This document shows, piece after piece, positions 7,843 through 16,003 of a stretch of DNA of 64,000 nt. Position 1 is the first letter of the stretch. Each line of letters opens with the position of its first letter. Made by a program: the position numbers and the translations under genes. Below the pieces are notes generated by a model. That model did not search any database. It had not been told where the DNA came from and saw only the letters and a program-made list of their open reading frames with translations. The DNA comes from Streptomyces capitiformicae (GTDB taxonomy: Bacteria > Actinomycetota > Actinomycetes > Streptomycetales > Streptomycetaceae): the NCBI RefSeq assembly GCF_002214185.1, contig NZ_CP022161.1, positions 1,426,001-1,490,000 of the forward strand, read 5' to 3'.

Positions 7843-10308
7843 ATGACATTGCCAGTGCCGGACGCGGCGGAATCGTACACCGCCACCGAGCAACTTCTCA
7901 CCGAAGTCCTGGCCGGCGTCGCACACCTCGAACACGTGCCCGCCGACAGCCACTTCTTCGACGATCTCGGCGCCAACTCACTGACGATGGCTCATTTCTG
8001 CGCCCGCGTCAGGAAGCATCCGGATCTGCCGTCGGTGTCCATTCGGGACGTCTACGGCCACCCGACCATCCGGAGCCTGGCGACCGCGCTGGCCCGGGCC
8101 CCCGAGCCGCCGGCCGCCGCTCCGGTACCCCCCGCCGAGGTCACACCACCGGGCAGTACGTCCCGGTACGTCCTGTGCGGGTCGCTGCAGTCGCTCCTGT
8201 CCGCCGCGCACTGTCTGCTGACCGTGTTCGCCTCCGTACAGGGGTACGAGTGGGTCGCGGACGGGTCGGGCCTCGTCGAGGTCTATCTGCGCTCGGCGGT
8301 CTTCGGCGGGCTCGGCCTCGTCGCGCTGTGCCTGGTGCCGGTCGCCGCCAAGTGGCTGCTGATCGGGCGGTGGAAGCCGGCGGAGTTCCCCGTGTGGGGC
8401 CTGACGTATCTGCGGTTCTGGGTCGTCAAGGCGCTGCTGCACACCAGCCCGATGATCCTCTTCGTCGGCAACCCGCTGTATGTGCTGTATCTGCGGGCCC
8501 TCGGCGCCCGGATCGGGCCGAGCGTCACGATCCTGAGCCGTAGCGTCCCGGTCTGCACCGACCTGCTGACGATCGGCGCGGGCACGGTGATCCGCAAGGA
8601 CTCCTTCTTCCTCTGCTACACGGCGACCGCCGGGCGGATCCGGACCGGTCCGGTGACCCTCGGCCGGGACGTGTTCGTCGGCGAGCACACCGTGCTCGAC
8701 ATCGGCACCGCCCTGGGCGACGGCTCCCAGCTCGGCCACTCCTCCGGGCTGCGCACCGGCGAGTCGGTCCCGGCCGGGCAGAGCTGGCACGGCTCCCCGG
8801 CCCGCCGCACGGAGGTGGACCACATCCGGGTCGGCCCGGCCCCCTGCGGCACGATCCGGCGGGCCGGATACGGGATCGCCACCCTGCTCCAGGTGTTCCT
8901 GCTGCATGTGCCGCTGACGGTCGGCGGCGCGTATCTTCTGCTCACCGCGGCGCCCTCGCTGGACGTACTCCTCGACCCCGCGTCGCGGCACCTCGACTCG
9001 GTGCGTTTCTACCTGGCGGCGCTGGTGCTGTCGGTGGTGCTGTTCCTCGGCGCGATCGTCGTAGGCGCCGTGTCCGTGTTCGTCGTGCCGCGTCTGCTGC
9101 GCCCGCTGATCGCGCCGGACCGGACGTATCCGCTGTACGGCTTCCACTACTCGGTGCACCGCGCGATCGCCCGGTTCACCAACATCAAGTTCTTCACGTG
9201 GCTGTGCGGCGACAGTTCGTACATCGTTCCGTATCTGAAGGCCCTCGGGTACGACCTGTGCCGCGTCGAGCAGAGTGGGTCGAACTTCGGTACGGCCGTG
9301 CAGCACGAGACGCCGTACCTCACCGAGGTCGGCAGCGGCACGATGGTCGCGGACGGGCTGTCGGTCATGAACGCCGACTACTCGGGGACGTCGTTCCGGG
9401 TGTCCCACACCTCGATCGGCGGGCACAACTTCCTCGGCAACTTCATCGCCTACCCGGTCGGCGGCCGCACCGGCGAGAACTGTCTGCTGGCCACGAAGGT
9501 GCTGGTCCCGCTCGACGGCGAGATCCGCGAAGGGGTCGGACTGCTCGGCTCACCGCCCTTCGAGATCCCCCGCTCGGTGGAGCGCGACAGCCGCTTCGAC
9601 CATCTGCGCGAGGGCGAGGAGTTCCAGCGCCGGCTGGTCGCGAAGAACCACTACAACCTGCGCTCGATGGGGCTGTTCCTGTTCCTGCGCTGGCTGCACG
9701 CGTTCGGGCTCACCGTGCTCGGCTTCGCGGCCTACGACCTGTACGGGCAGTACGGCACCGCCGGGCTGCTCGCGCTCGCCGCGGCCCCGCTCGTCGGACT
9801 CGTCTTCTCGGTGCTGTTCTACGTGCTGGTGGAGCGGTGTCTCACCCGTTTCCGGCCGCTTCAGCCGCAGCTGTGCTCGATCTACGACCCGGTCTTCTGG
9901 CGGCAGGAGCGGCTGTGGAAGCTGCCGGACCGGTATCTGCAGCTGCTGAACGGCACCCCGTTCAAGAACGTCGTCTGGCGGCTGATGGGAGTGCGGATCG
10001 GACGGCGGGTCTTCGACGACGGGGTGACCATCACCGAGCGGACGCTGGCGGCCGTCGGGGACGACTGCACGCTGGCGGCGGGGAGCAAGATCCAGAGCCA
10101 TTCGCAGGAGGACGGCACGTTCAAGTCCGACCTCATCACGATCGGCGCGGGCTGCACGCTCGGCGTCGGGGCGCTCGTCCACTACGGCGTGACCATGGGC
10201 GACGGCGCCCAGCTCGCCCCCGACTCCTTCCTGATGAAGGGCGAGGAGGTGCCGCCGTACGCGCGGTGGGGCGGGAATCCGGCGACGGAGACCACCGGAG
10301 AACGGTGA
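7843..10308 (+). CDS. Pls/PosA-type NRPS terminal-domain membrane protein
   Basis: The protein has 821 residues from ATG 7843, with GGAG in cggagaaattca upstream. Residues 1-85 are a peptidyl-carrier domain whose FFDDLGANSLTM motif places the phosphopantetheine serine at residue 46. The rest alternates membrane spans (about 107-135, 150-172, 185-215, and more) with hexapeptide-repeat segments (GARIGPSVTILSRS, LGRDVFVGEHTVLDIG, and a C-terminal set). This is the layout of the terminal half of epsilon-polylysine synthetase and related proteins, where tandem modules join amino acids at the membrane. Unlike those synthetases it lacks an adenylation domain, which is instead in the next gene, 13 bp downstream. 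It should therefore receive activated Dap in trans and form isopeptide or peptide bonds. Confidence 0.88.
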   Translation: MTLPVPDAAESYTATEQLLTEVLAGVAHLEHVPADSHFFDDLGANSLTMAHFCARVRKHPDLPSVSIRDVYGHPTIRSLATALARAPEPPAAAPVPPAEVTPPGSTSRYVLCGSLQSLLSAAHCLLTVFASVQGYEWVADGSGLVEVYLRSAVFGGLGLVALCLVPVAAKWLLIGRWKPAEFPVWGLTYLRFWVVKALLHTSPMILFVGNPLYVLYLRALGARIGPSVTILSRSVPVCTDLLTIGAGTVIRKDSFFLCYTATAGRIRTGPVTLGRDVFVGEHTVLDIGTALGDGSQLGHSSGLRTGESVPAGQSWHGSPARRTEVDHIRVGPAPCGTIRRAGYGIATLLQVFLLHVPLTVGGAYLLLTAAPSLDVLLDPASRHLDSVRFYLAALVLSVVLFLGAIVVGAVSVFVVPRLLRPLIAPDRTYPLYGFHYSVHRAIARFTNIKFFTWLCGDSSYIVPYLKALGYDLCRVEQSGSNFGTAVQHETPYLTEVGSGTMVADGLSVMNADYSGTSFRVSHTSIGGHNFLGNFIAYPVGGRTGENCLLATKVLVPLDGEIREGVGLLGSPPFEIPRSVERDSRFDHLREGEEFQRRLVAKNHYNLRSMGLFLFLRWLHAFGLTVLGFAAYDLYGQYGTAGLLALAAAPLVGLVFSVLFYVLVERCLTRFRPLQPQLCSIYDPVFWRQERLWKLPDRYLQLLNGTPFKNVVWRLMGVRIGRRVFDDGVTITERTLAAVGDDCTLAAGSKIQSHSQEDGTFKSDLITIGAGCTLGVGALVHYGVTMGDGAQLAPDSFLMKGEEVPPYARWGGNPATETTGER

Positions 10309-10321
10309 ATCGGGGGAAACG

Positions 10322-12814
10322 ATGGATCAGTTGGATCAGATGGATCAGATGGAAGCCGCGAAGGGCGCCGCTGCCCGGAAGTACTGGCACGGGGTGCTGA
10401 CCGCCGGAGGGCGGACCGCGATACCCCGGTGGAGCGCCGATCCGGTGAAGGGGGTCGCCGCGTACGAAGTGGCGTTGCCGGACGGGCTGTTGGCGGCCTC
10501 GGAGTTGACGGCCTCGGACACGACGCGGGTGCTGCTCGCCGCACATGCGAAGGTGCTCGCCGCGCTGTCGGGCGAGCACGAGGTCACCACCGGCCGGCGG
10601 GAGGACGGACGGCTGCTGCCGTGCCGGATCACGACCGCGCCCGGCGACACCTGGCGGGACCTGCTCGCGCAGGCGCACCGCGTCACCTCGGACTCGCTCG
10701 CGTACGCCGACTTCCCGGTCGACGCCCTGCGGCGCGAACTCGGCCTCGACGAGCCGCCGTTCGAGACCGTGCTCGACACGACCGGGGCGGACGGCGACCT
10801 CGACGAGGACGTGGTCCTGCGGGTGGGGCTGGTGCACGGCGTCGACGGGCCGGCGCTGCGGCTGCGGTACCGCACCGACGTCCTGGACGAGTCCGGCGCG
10901 GCGCGGATCGCCGGGTACCACATCACCGCGCTCACCTCGCTCGCCGTCGATCCGGACGCCGAGTACGGGCGGCAGAGTCTGCTGTCGTGCACCGAACTCC
11001 GCTTCCAACTCGACGGGTTGGCGGGGCCGCGGCGCGAACTGCCCGACAGCCGGGTGCATGAGCTGTTCGAGCAGCGGGTCGTGGCGCACCCGGACGCGGT
11101 CGCGGCCGTGTACGGCGACCGGCGGTGGACGTACCGTGAGCTCAACTCCCGTGCCAACCAGCTCAGTCGAGCGCTGCTGGTGCGCGGCCTCGGCCGTGAG
11201 GGCGTCGTCGCCGTGGTGACCGAGCGGAACCTCGACTGGATGGCCGCCGTCCTCGCGGTGTTCAAGGCCGGCGGGGTGTACCTGCCGATCGAGCCGCGCT
11301 TCCCGGCCGAGCGCATCGCCCGCACCCTCGCCCGCGCCGGATGCGAGCTGGTCCTCACCGAGCGGGGCGGCACGGCCACGCTGGACGAGGCCCTGTCCTC
11401 GCCCCCACTGTCCGGGGTGCAGCGGCTGCTCGTCGAGGACGCGTACGACGAGGCCCACGCCGACTCCGACCTCGGCATGGAGATCGCCCCGGAGCGGCTC
11501 GCGTACATCTACTTCACCTCCGGGTCCACGGGCGAGCCCAAGGGCGCGATGTGCGAGCACGCGGGCATGGTGAACCACCTCTACGCCAAGCTCGACGACC
11601 TCGGCATCGGCGAGGGGGACGTGGTCGCGCAGACCGCGCCCCAGTGCTTCGACATCTCGCTGTGGCAGCTGCTCGCCGGACCCTTGGCCGGTGGCCGGAC
11701 CCTCCTTGTGGAGCAGGAGGTGATCCTGGACGTCGAGCGGTTCGTCGACCGGATCGCCGAGGGCCGGGTGAACGTGCTCCAGGTGGTGCCGTCGTACCTC
11801 GAAGCCGTCCTCGCCCAGCTGGAGCAGCGCCCGCGCGAGCTGCCCGACCTGCGCCGGGTGTCCGTCACCGGGGAGGCGCTGAAGCGGGAGCTGGCTGAGC
11901 GCTGGTTCGCCACCGAGCCGGGGATACCGCTGGTCAACGCCTATGGGCTGACGGAGACGTCGGACGACACCAACCACGAGGTGATGCACCGGGCTCCGGA
12001 GGGGGACCGGGTGCCGCTCGGCCGTCCGGTCGGCAACGTACGGGTGTACGTCGTCGACGAACACCTCTCCCTCGTGCCGCTCGGCGCCCCGGGGGAGATC
12101 GTCTTCTCCGGGGTCTGTGTCGGCCGGGGGTACGTCAACGATCCCGAGCGGACCCGGCGGGCCTTCACCACCGACCCGTACCACCCCGGCGAGCGGCTCT
12201 ATCGCAGCGGGGACCACGGGCGCTGGCGGCCCGACGGCAAGCTGGAGTTCCTCGGCCGCCGGGACACGCAGGTCAAGGTGCGCGGTTTCCGCATCGAGAT
12301 CGGCGAGGTGGAGAACGCGCTGCTGCGGCTCGAGGGCGTGCGCGACGGCGCGGTCGTGGTCGCCGACGGCGCGACGCACCTGGTGGCGTTCCACTCCGGG
12401 CGGCCGCTCGCCGGTGAGGTGCTGCGGGAGCGGCTGGCGGCCTCGCTGCCGGCGTACATGGTGCCGTCGGTGTTCCACTGGCGCGAGAGCCTGCCGCTGA
12501 CCGCCAACGGAAAGACCGACCGGCGCACGCTCACGGCGCTGGCCGGGCAGCTCGACGCCGCGGAGGGCGAGTCGGGGGCACGGCCGGTCACTCCGACCGA
12601 GCAGCGGCTGGCCGCCTCGTGGGCCGAGGTGCTCGGTGTGCCACGGGCGCGGGTCGGCCGTCACGACCACTTCTTCGACCGGGGCGGCACCTCGCTGTCC
12701 GCGGTGAAGCTCGCCATCGCCCTGGACCGGGCGGTGTCCCTCAAGGACGTGGCCCGGCATCCGGTCCTGTCGGACCTGGCCGCGCTGATCGACGAACGGA
12801 GGACGTCGTCATGA
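10322..12814 (+). CDS. NRPS: truncated condensation lobe, adenylation and carrier domains
   Basis: The 830-residue protein has three parts. Residues about 1-225 match only the C-terminal lobe of a condensation domain (FPVDALRRELGLDEPPFETV, then the usual C-A linker); the HHxxxDG lobe is missing. Residues about 235-715 are a complete adenylation domain with YFTSGSTGEPKG, NAYGLTE, YRSGDHGRW, VKVRGFRIEIGEVE and NGKTDR. Residues about 745-820 are a carrier domain with the serine in DRGGTSLSA. My reading of the specificity code is D-I-W-Q-S-T-A-D-D-K. Two acidic residues in the pocket suit an amine-bearing substrate such as Dap. The gene begins with a 9-bp repeat (ATGGATCAG, TTGGATCAG, ATGGATCAG) that creates several in-frame starts. 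Confidence 0.93.
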   Translation: MDQLDQMDQMEAAKGAAARKYWHGVLTAGGRTAIPRWSADPVKGVAAYEVALPDGLLAASELTASDTTRVLLAAHAKVLAALSGEHEVTTGRREDGRLLPCRITTAPGDTWRDLLAQAHRVTSDSLAYADFPVDALRRELGLDEPPFETVLDTTGADGDLDEDVVLRVGLVHGVDGPALRLRYRTDVLDESGAARIAGYHITALTSLAVDPDAEYGRQSLLSCTELRFQLDGLAGPRRELPDSRVHELFEQRVVAHPDAVAAVYGDRRWTYRELNSRANQLSRALLVRGLGREGVVAVVTERNLDWMAAVLAVFKAGGVYLPIEPRFPAERIARTLARAGCELVLTERGGTATLDEALSSPPLSGVQRLLVEDAYDEAHADSDLGMEIAPERLAYIYFTSGSTGEPKGAMCEHAGMVNHLYAKLDDLGIGEGDVVAQTAPQCFDISLWQLLAGPLAGGRTLLVEQEVILDVERFVDRIAEGRVNVLQVVPSYLEAVLAQLEQRPRELPDLRRVSVTGEALKRELAERWFATEPGIPLVNAYGLTETSDDTNHEVMHRAPEGDRVPLGRPVGNVRVYVVDEHLSLVPLGAPGEIVFSGVCVGRGYVNDPERTRRAFTTDPYHPGERLYRSGDHGRWRPDGKLEFLGRRDTQVKVRGFRIEIGEVENALLRLEGVRDGAVVVADGATHLVAFHSGRPLAGEVLRERLAASLPAYMVPSVFHWRESLPLTANGKTDRRTLTALAGQLDAAEGESGARPVTPTEQRLAASWAEVLGVPRARVGRHDHFFDRGGTSLSAVKLAIALDRAVSLKDVARHPVLSDLAALIDERRTSS

Positions 12815-13881
12815 GCTTCCTCGGCCGCCGCGGCTTCGGGAACCGCCACCGAAAGGACGTCGAGATGCCGCAGTCCGCCCCGACTCCCGTACCGATACCG
12901 GCGACAGACCTCTCGCCCGGCAGGCCTCCCCTGCTGTCCGTCTCCCCCGGCGCCGATCCGGTCCGCTGGGCGGCCGGACACCGGGACGCCCTGCGGGCCG
13001 TCATCGCCGAGCACGGGGCGGTCCTCGTGCGCGGGCTCGGACTGCGGGATCCGGACCGGGTCGGCGCGGTTTTCCGCCAGTTGACCGACACCCTGATGAC
13101 CGAGAGGGAGGTCTTCGCGCCCCGGCGGACGTACGCGAACGGCGTGTACTCCTCGACGGCCTGGCCGCCGAACCAACCGATGTGCATGCACCACGAGTCG
13201 AGCTACACGCTGGAGTTCCCCGGCCTGATGCTCTTCGCCTGTCTGCGGGCCGCCGAGGAGGGCGGGGCGACGGGGGTCGCCGACGCCGAGGCCGTACTCG
13301 CCGCGCTGCCGCCCGAGTTGACCAAGCGGTTCGAGCGGGACGGCTGGCTGCTGACCCGCTCGTACAGCGACGAGATCGGCGCGTCGATCGGCGAGGCGTT
13401 CGGCACCGACGACCGGACCGTCGTCGAGGCCTACTGCCGCGCGCACGCCATCGACTTCGCCTGGCGGCCCGACGGCTCCCTGCACACCCGGCAGCGGCGC
13501 TCCGCCGTACTGCGTCATCCGGTGACCGGCCGCCGCTGCTGGTTCAACCAGATCGCGTTCCTCAGCGAGTGGACCATGGACCCCGAGGTGCGCGAGTACC
13601 TGGTGGACATGTACGGCGGCGATGTCGACAGGCTGCCCTTCACCACCCGTTACGGCGACGGCGATCCGATCGGCGAGGACGTCGTCCAGACCCTCAACGA
13701 GGTCTACGAGGCGCACACCGTCCGAGAACCATGGCGGCCGGGTGACCTCCTGCTCGTCGACAACATCCGCTCCGCCCACAGCCGCGAGCCCTTCGAGGGG
13801 GCGCGCGAGGTGGTGGTGGGCCTGGCGGACCCGGTACGGCGGACCGGCCGCGACACGAAGGACGAGGTGCATTTCGTATGA
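12811..13881 (+). CDS. TauD/TfdA-family Fe(II)/2-oxoglutarate dioxygenase (SyrP-like)
   Basis: The protein has 356 residues from ATG 12811, overlapping the NRPS stop by 4 bases (ATGA), so it is translationally coupled. After a charged N-terminal stretch (MSFLGRRGFGNRHRKDVEM) the jelly-roll enzyme shows the iron-binding His-x-Glu in CMHHESSY (about residues 126-129) and the distal His in DNIRSAHSREPF (about 322), with an Arg for 2-oxoglutarate shortly after. SyrP-like members hydroxylate amino acids tethered to carrier domains, which fits its position beside an adenylation-carrier protein. The substrate is not known; see findings for the chemical difficulty with Dap. Confidence 0.88.
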   Translation: MSFLGRRGFGNRHRKDVEMPQSAPTPVPIPATDLSPGRPPLLSVSPGADPVRWAAGHRDALRAVIAEHGAVLVRGLGLRDPDRVGAVFRQLTDTLMTEREVFAPRRTYANGVYSSTAWPPNQPMCMHHESSYTLEFPGLMLFACLRAAEEGGATGVADAEAVLAALPPELTKRFERDGWLLTRSYSDEIGASIGEAFGTDDRTVVEAYCRAHAIDFAWRPDGSLHTRQRRSAVLRHPVTGRRCWFNQIAFLSEWTMDPEVREYLVDMYGGDVDRLPFTTRYGDGDPIGEDVVQTLNEVYEAHTVREPWRPGDLLLVDNIRSAHSREPFEGAREVVVGLADPVRRTGRDTKDEVHFV

Positions 13882-14918
13882 CCGAGGTTCCGGGTTTCGC
13901 CGTGATCACCGGCGCCCAGGTCCAAGAGGCCCTGCGGGGCCGCGAACGGGAGATCGTCGAACTGGTCGAATCGGCCTATCTGTTGCACGGCGCCGGTGAC
14001 ACGGGTGACACCGTCAACCCGCCGTCGTACTTCCTGCGCTTCCCTGACCGTCCGTCCTCGCGGATCATCGCGCTGCCCGCCTCGCTGGGCGGGGAGTTCC
14101 GGGTGGACGGCCTGAAGTGGGTCTCCAGTTTCCCGGAGAACACTGCGAGCGGGCTTCCGCGCGCCTCCGCCGTGCTGATCCTCAACGATCACGCCACCGG
14201 GTATCCGTTCGCCTGTCTGGAGGCCTCGATCATCAGCGCGACGCGGACGGCCGCGTCGGCGGCGCTGGCAGCGGACCGGCTGAGCGCGGGCCGGGAAGCG
14301 CCACGCCCGGTGCGGGTCGGCTTCCTCGGCACGGGCCTGATCGCCCGCTACCTCCACACCTTCCTCGCCGCGACCGGCTTCTCGTTCGAGGAGATCGGCG
14401 TGCACGACCTGTCCGCCGACAGCGCGGCCGGGTTCCGGGGATACCTGGAGCGGTCCGACGCGAGCGGGCGGGTGACCGTGTCCGACAACGCGGAGGACGT
14501 GATCCGGGCGAGCGACCTGGTGGTCTTCGCGACGATCGCGGGCGAGCCGCACATCCACGAACCCAAGTGGTTCGCTCACAACCCGCTGGTACTGCACGTG
14601 TCGTTGCGCGACCTCGCGCCGGAGGTGCTGCTCGCGTCGGCGAACTTCGTCGACGACGTCGAGCACTGCCTGAAGGCCGGCACATCCCCGCATCTGACCG
14701 AACAGCTCACCGGAGCCCGGGACTTCCTCGACGGAACGCTCCACGACGTGCTCACCGGCCGGGCCACCGTGCCGGCGGACCGTCCGGTGGTGTTCTCGCC
14801 CTTCGGCCTCGGCGTCCTCGACCTCGCGGTCGGCGGTTATGTCCACGACGAGGTCGCCCGCACGGGCGGGCTGCGGATCGTGGACGACTTCTTCCACGAA
14901 CTGCGCCGGTACGGCTGA
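13878..14918 (+). CDS. sbnB: SbnB-like ACEGA dehydrogenase (Dap synthesis, step 2)
   Basis: The 346-residue protein belongs to the ornithine-cyclodeaminase/mu-crystallin family and most resembles SbnB. Family marks are the N-terminal substrate region ending LKWVSSFPEN, ASAVLILNDHATGYPFACLE, and the NAD-binding Rossmann motif VGFLGTGLIARY (about residues 138-149). In staphyloferrin B biosynthesis SbnB oxidatively splits N-(1-amino-1-carboxyethyl)-glutamate to L-Dap and 2-oxoglutarate. The start codon overlaps the dioxygenase stop (ATGA). The SbnA partner follows 56 bp later, so the pair is complete. The function is inferred from family and pairing. Confidence 0.9.
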   Translation: MTEVPGFAVITGAQVQEALRGREREIVELVESAYLLHGAGDTGDTVNPPSYFLRFPDRPSSRIIALPASLGGEFRVDGLKWVSSFPENTASGLPRASAVLILNDHATGYPFACLEASIISATRTAASAALAADRLSAGREAPRPVRVGFLGTGLIARYLHTFLAATGFSFEEIGVHDLSADSAAGFRGYLERSDASGRVTVSDNAEDVIRASDLVVFATIAGEPHIHEPKWFAHNPLVLHVSLRDLAPEVLLASANFVDDVEHCLKAGTSPHLTEQLTGARDFLDGTLHDVLTGRATVPADRPVVFSPFGLGVLDLAVGGYVHDEVARTGGLRIVDDFFHELRRYG

Positions 14919-14974
14919 CCGGCCGGACGCACGTCGCACGACATTGCGCACATTGCACAACCAGGGGGGCCGCA

Positions 14975-15982
14975 GTGCCAGTCATATCCGTGCCCACGGA
15001 CTTCAACGAGGAGGAGCTGTACGTCGATCTGCGACAGGTCGTCGGACACAAGCTCTTCCTGAAGTGCGAGGGATTCAACTTCGCCGGCTCGATCAAGCTC
15101 AAGGCGGCCACCGAGATGGTGCGCGCCGCCGAACGGGACGGACGGCTCAGGCCGGGCTCGACCCTCGTCGAGTCCTCGTCCGGCAATCTGGGCGTCGCGC
15201 TGAGCATGATCGCGGCGAGCCGGGGCTATCGGTTTCTGTGTGTGACCGATTCCCGCGTCAATCCGCAGACCCGCCGGCTCATCGAAGCCCTCGGCAGCCG
15301 GGTGCACGTCATCACCGAACCGGACCCGACCGGCGGTTTCCTGGGCGCCCGGATCGCGTACGTACGCGCGCTGTGCGCCGCCGACGAGCGGTACGTGTGG
15401 CTCGACCAGTACTCCAACCAGGCGAACTGGCGGGCGCACTACCGCACCACCGCGCCCGCCATCGCCCGGCAGTTCCCGCGCCTGGACGTGCTGTTCGTGG
15501 GGGTCGGCACCTCCGGGACGCTGATGGGCTGCGCGCACTGGTTCTGGGAACGGCGGCGCCGGGTGCGGATCGTGGCGGTGGACAGCGTGGGCTCGGTCGC
15601 CTTCGGCGGGGCGCCCGGCCGCCGGATGATCCCGGGCCTCGGCACCAGTGTGACACCGGCGCTGCTCGACCCGTCCTGTGTGGACGACGTCGTCCGCGTG
15701 GAGGAGGCCGACACCGTACGGGCCTGCCACCGCCTGGCCCGGCGCGGCTTCCTGTTCGGCGGCTCCACGGGGACGGTCGTCAGCGGCGCCACCGACTGGC
15801 TCGACCGGCACGGCACGCCCGACCTCACCGCCGTGGCCATCGCGCCCGACCTCGGCGAGCGCTACCTCGACACCATCTACCGGCCGGGCTGGCCGCTGGA
15901 GCAGTACGGGGAGGCCTTCCTGGGGGCGGACGGGTGGGGCACGGGGGAACTGGGGACGGGGGAGCTGGCGGCGCCGGTCTGA
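14975..15982 (+). CDS. sbnA: SbnA-like PLP-dependent ACEGA synthase (Dap synthesis, step 1)
   Basis: The 335-residue protein starts at GTG 14975, with AGGGGGG 6 bases upstream; the open frame extends further left but that part overlaps sbnB. It is a cysteine-synthase-fold PLP enzyme: the Lys in FAGSIKLKAATEM, the phosphate-site SSSGNLGVALS, and GVGTSGTLMG. SbnA condenses O-phospho-L-serine with L-glutamate, giving the SbnB substrate. The C-terminus carries a duplicated GTGEL just before the stop. It is the last gene of the operon and converges on the WD40 gene with only 21 bp between stops. Confidence 0.9.
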   Translation: MPVISVPTDFNEEELYVDLRQVVGHKLFLKCEGFNFAGSIKLKAATEMVRAAERDGRLRPGSTLVESSSGNLGVALSMIAASRGYRFLCVTDSRVNPQTRRLIEALGSRVHVITEPDPTGGFLGARIAYVRALCAADERYVWLDQYSNQANWRAHYRTTAPAIARQFPRLDVLFVGVGTSGTLMGCAHWFWERRRRVRIVAVDSVGSVAFGGAPGRRMIPGLGTSVTPALLDPSCVDDVVRVEEADTVRACHRLARRGFLFGGSTGTVVSGATDWLDRHGTPDLTAVAIAPDLGERYLDTIYRPGWPLEQYGEAFLGADGWGTGELGTGELAAPV

Positions 15983-16003
15983 CCCCGTTCCCGACCCTCC
16001 CGG

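Noticed and set aside
10136..12760. Very long antisense frame (874 codons) opposite the NRPS gene
   Set aside because: High-GC genomes give such open frames opposite real genes; its composition (Arg, Gly, Pro, His-rich) is not protein-like. The same holds for the antisense frames at 31212-33359, 46710-48803, 55402-57342 and others.
15935..15980. Duplicated GGCACGGGGGAACTG-like segment at the end of sbnA
   Set aside because: A two-copy GTGEL coding duplication that stops before the stop codon, so it does not belong with the stop-anchored arrays.
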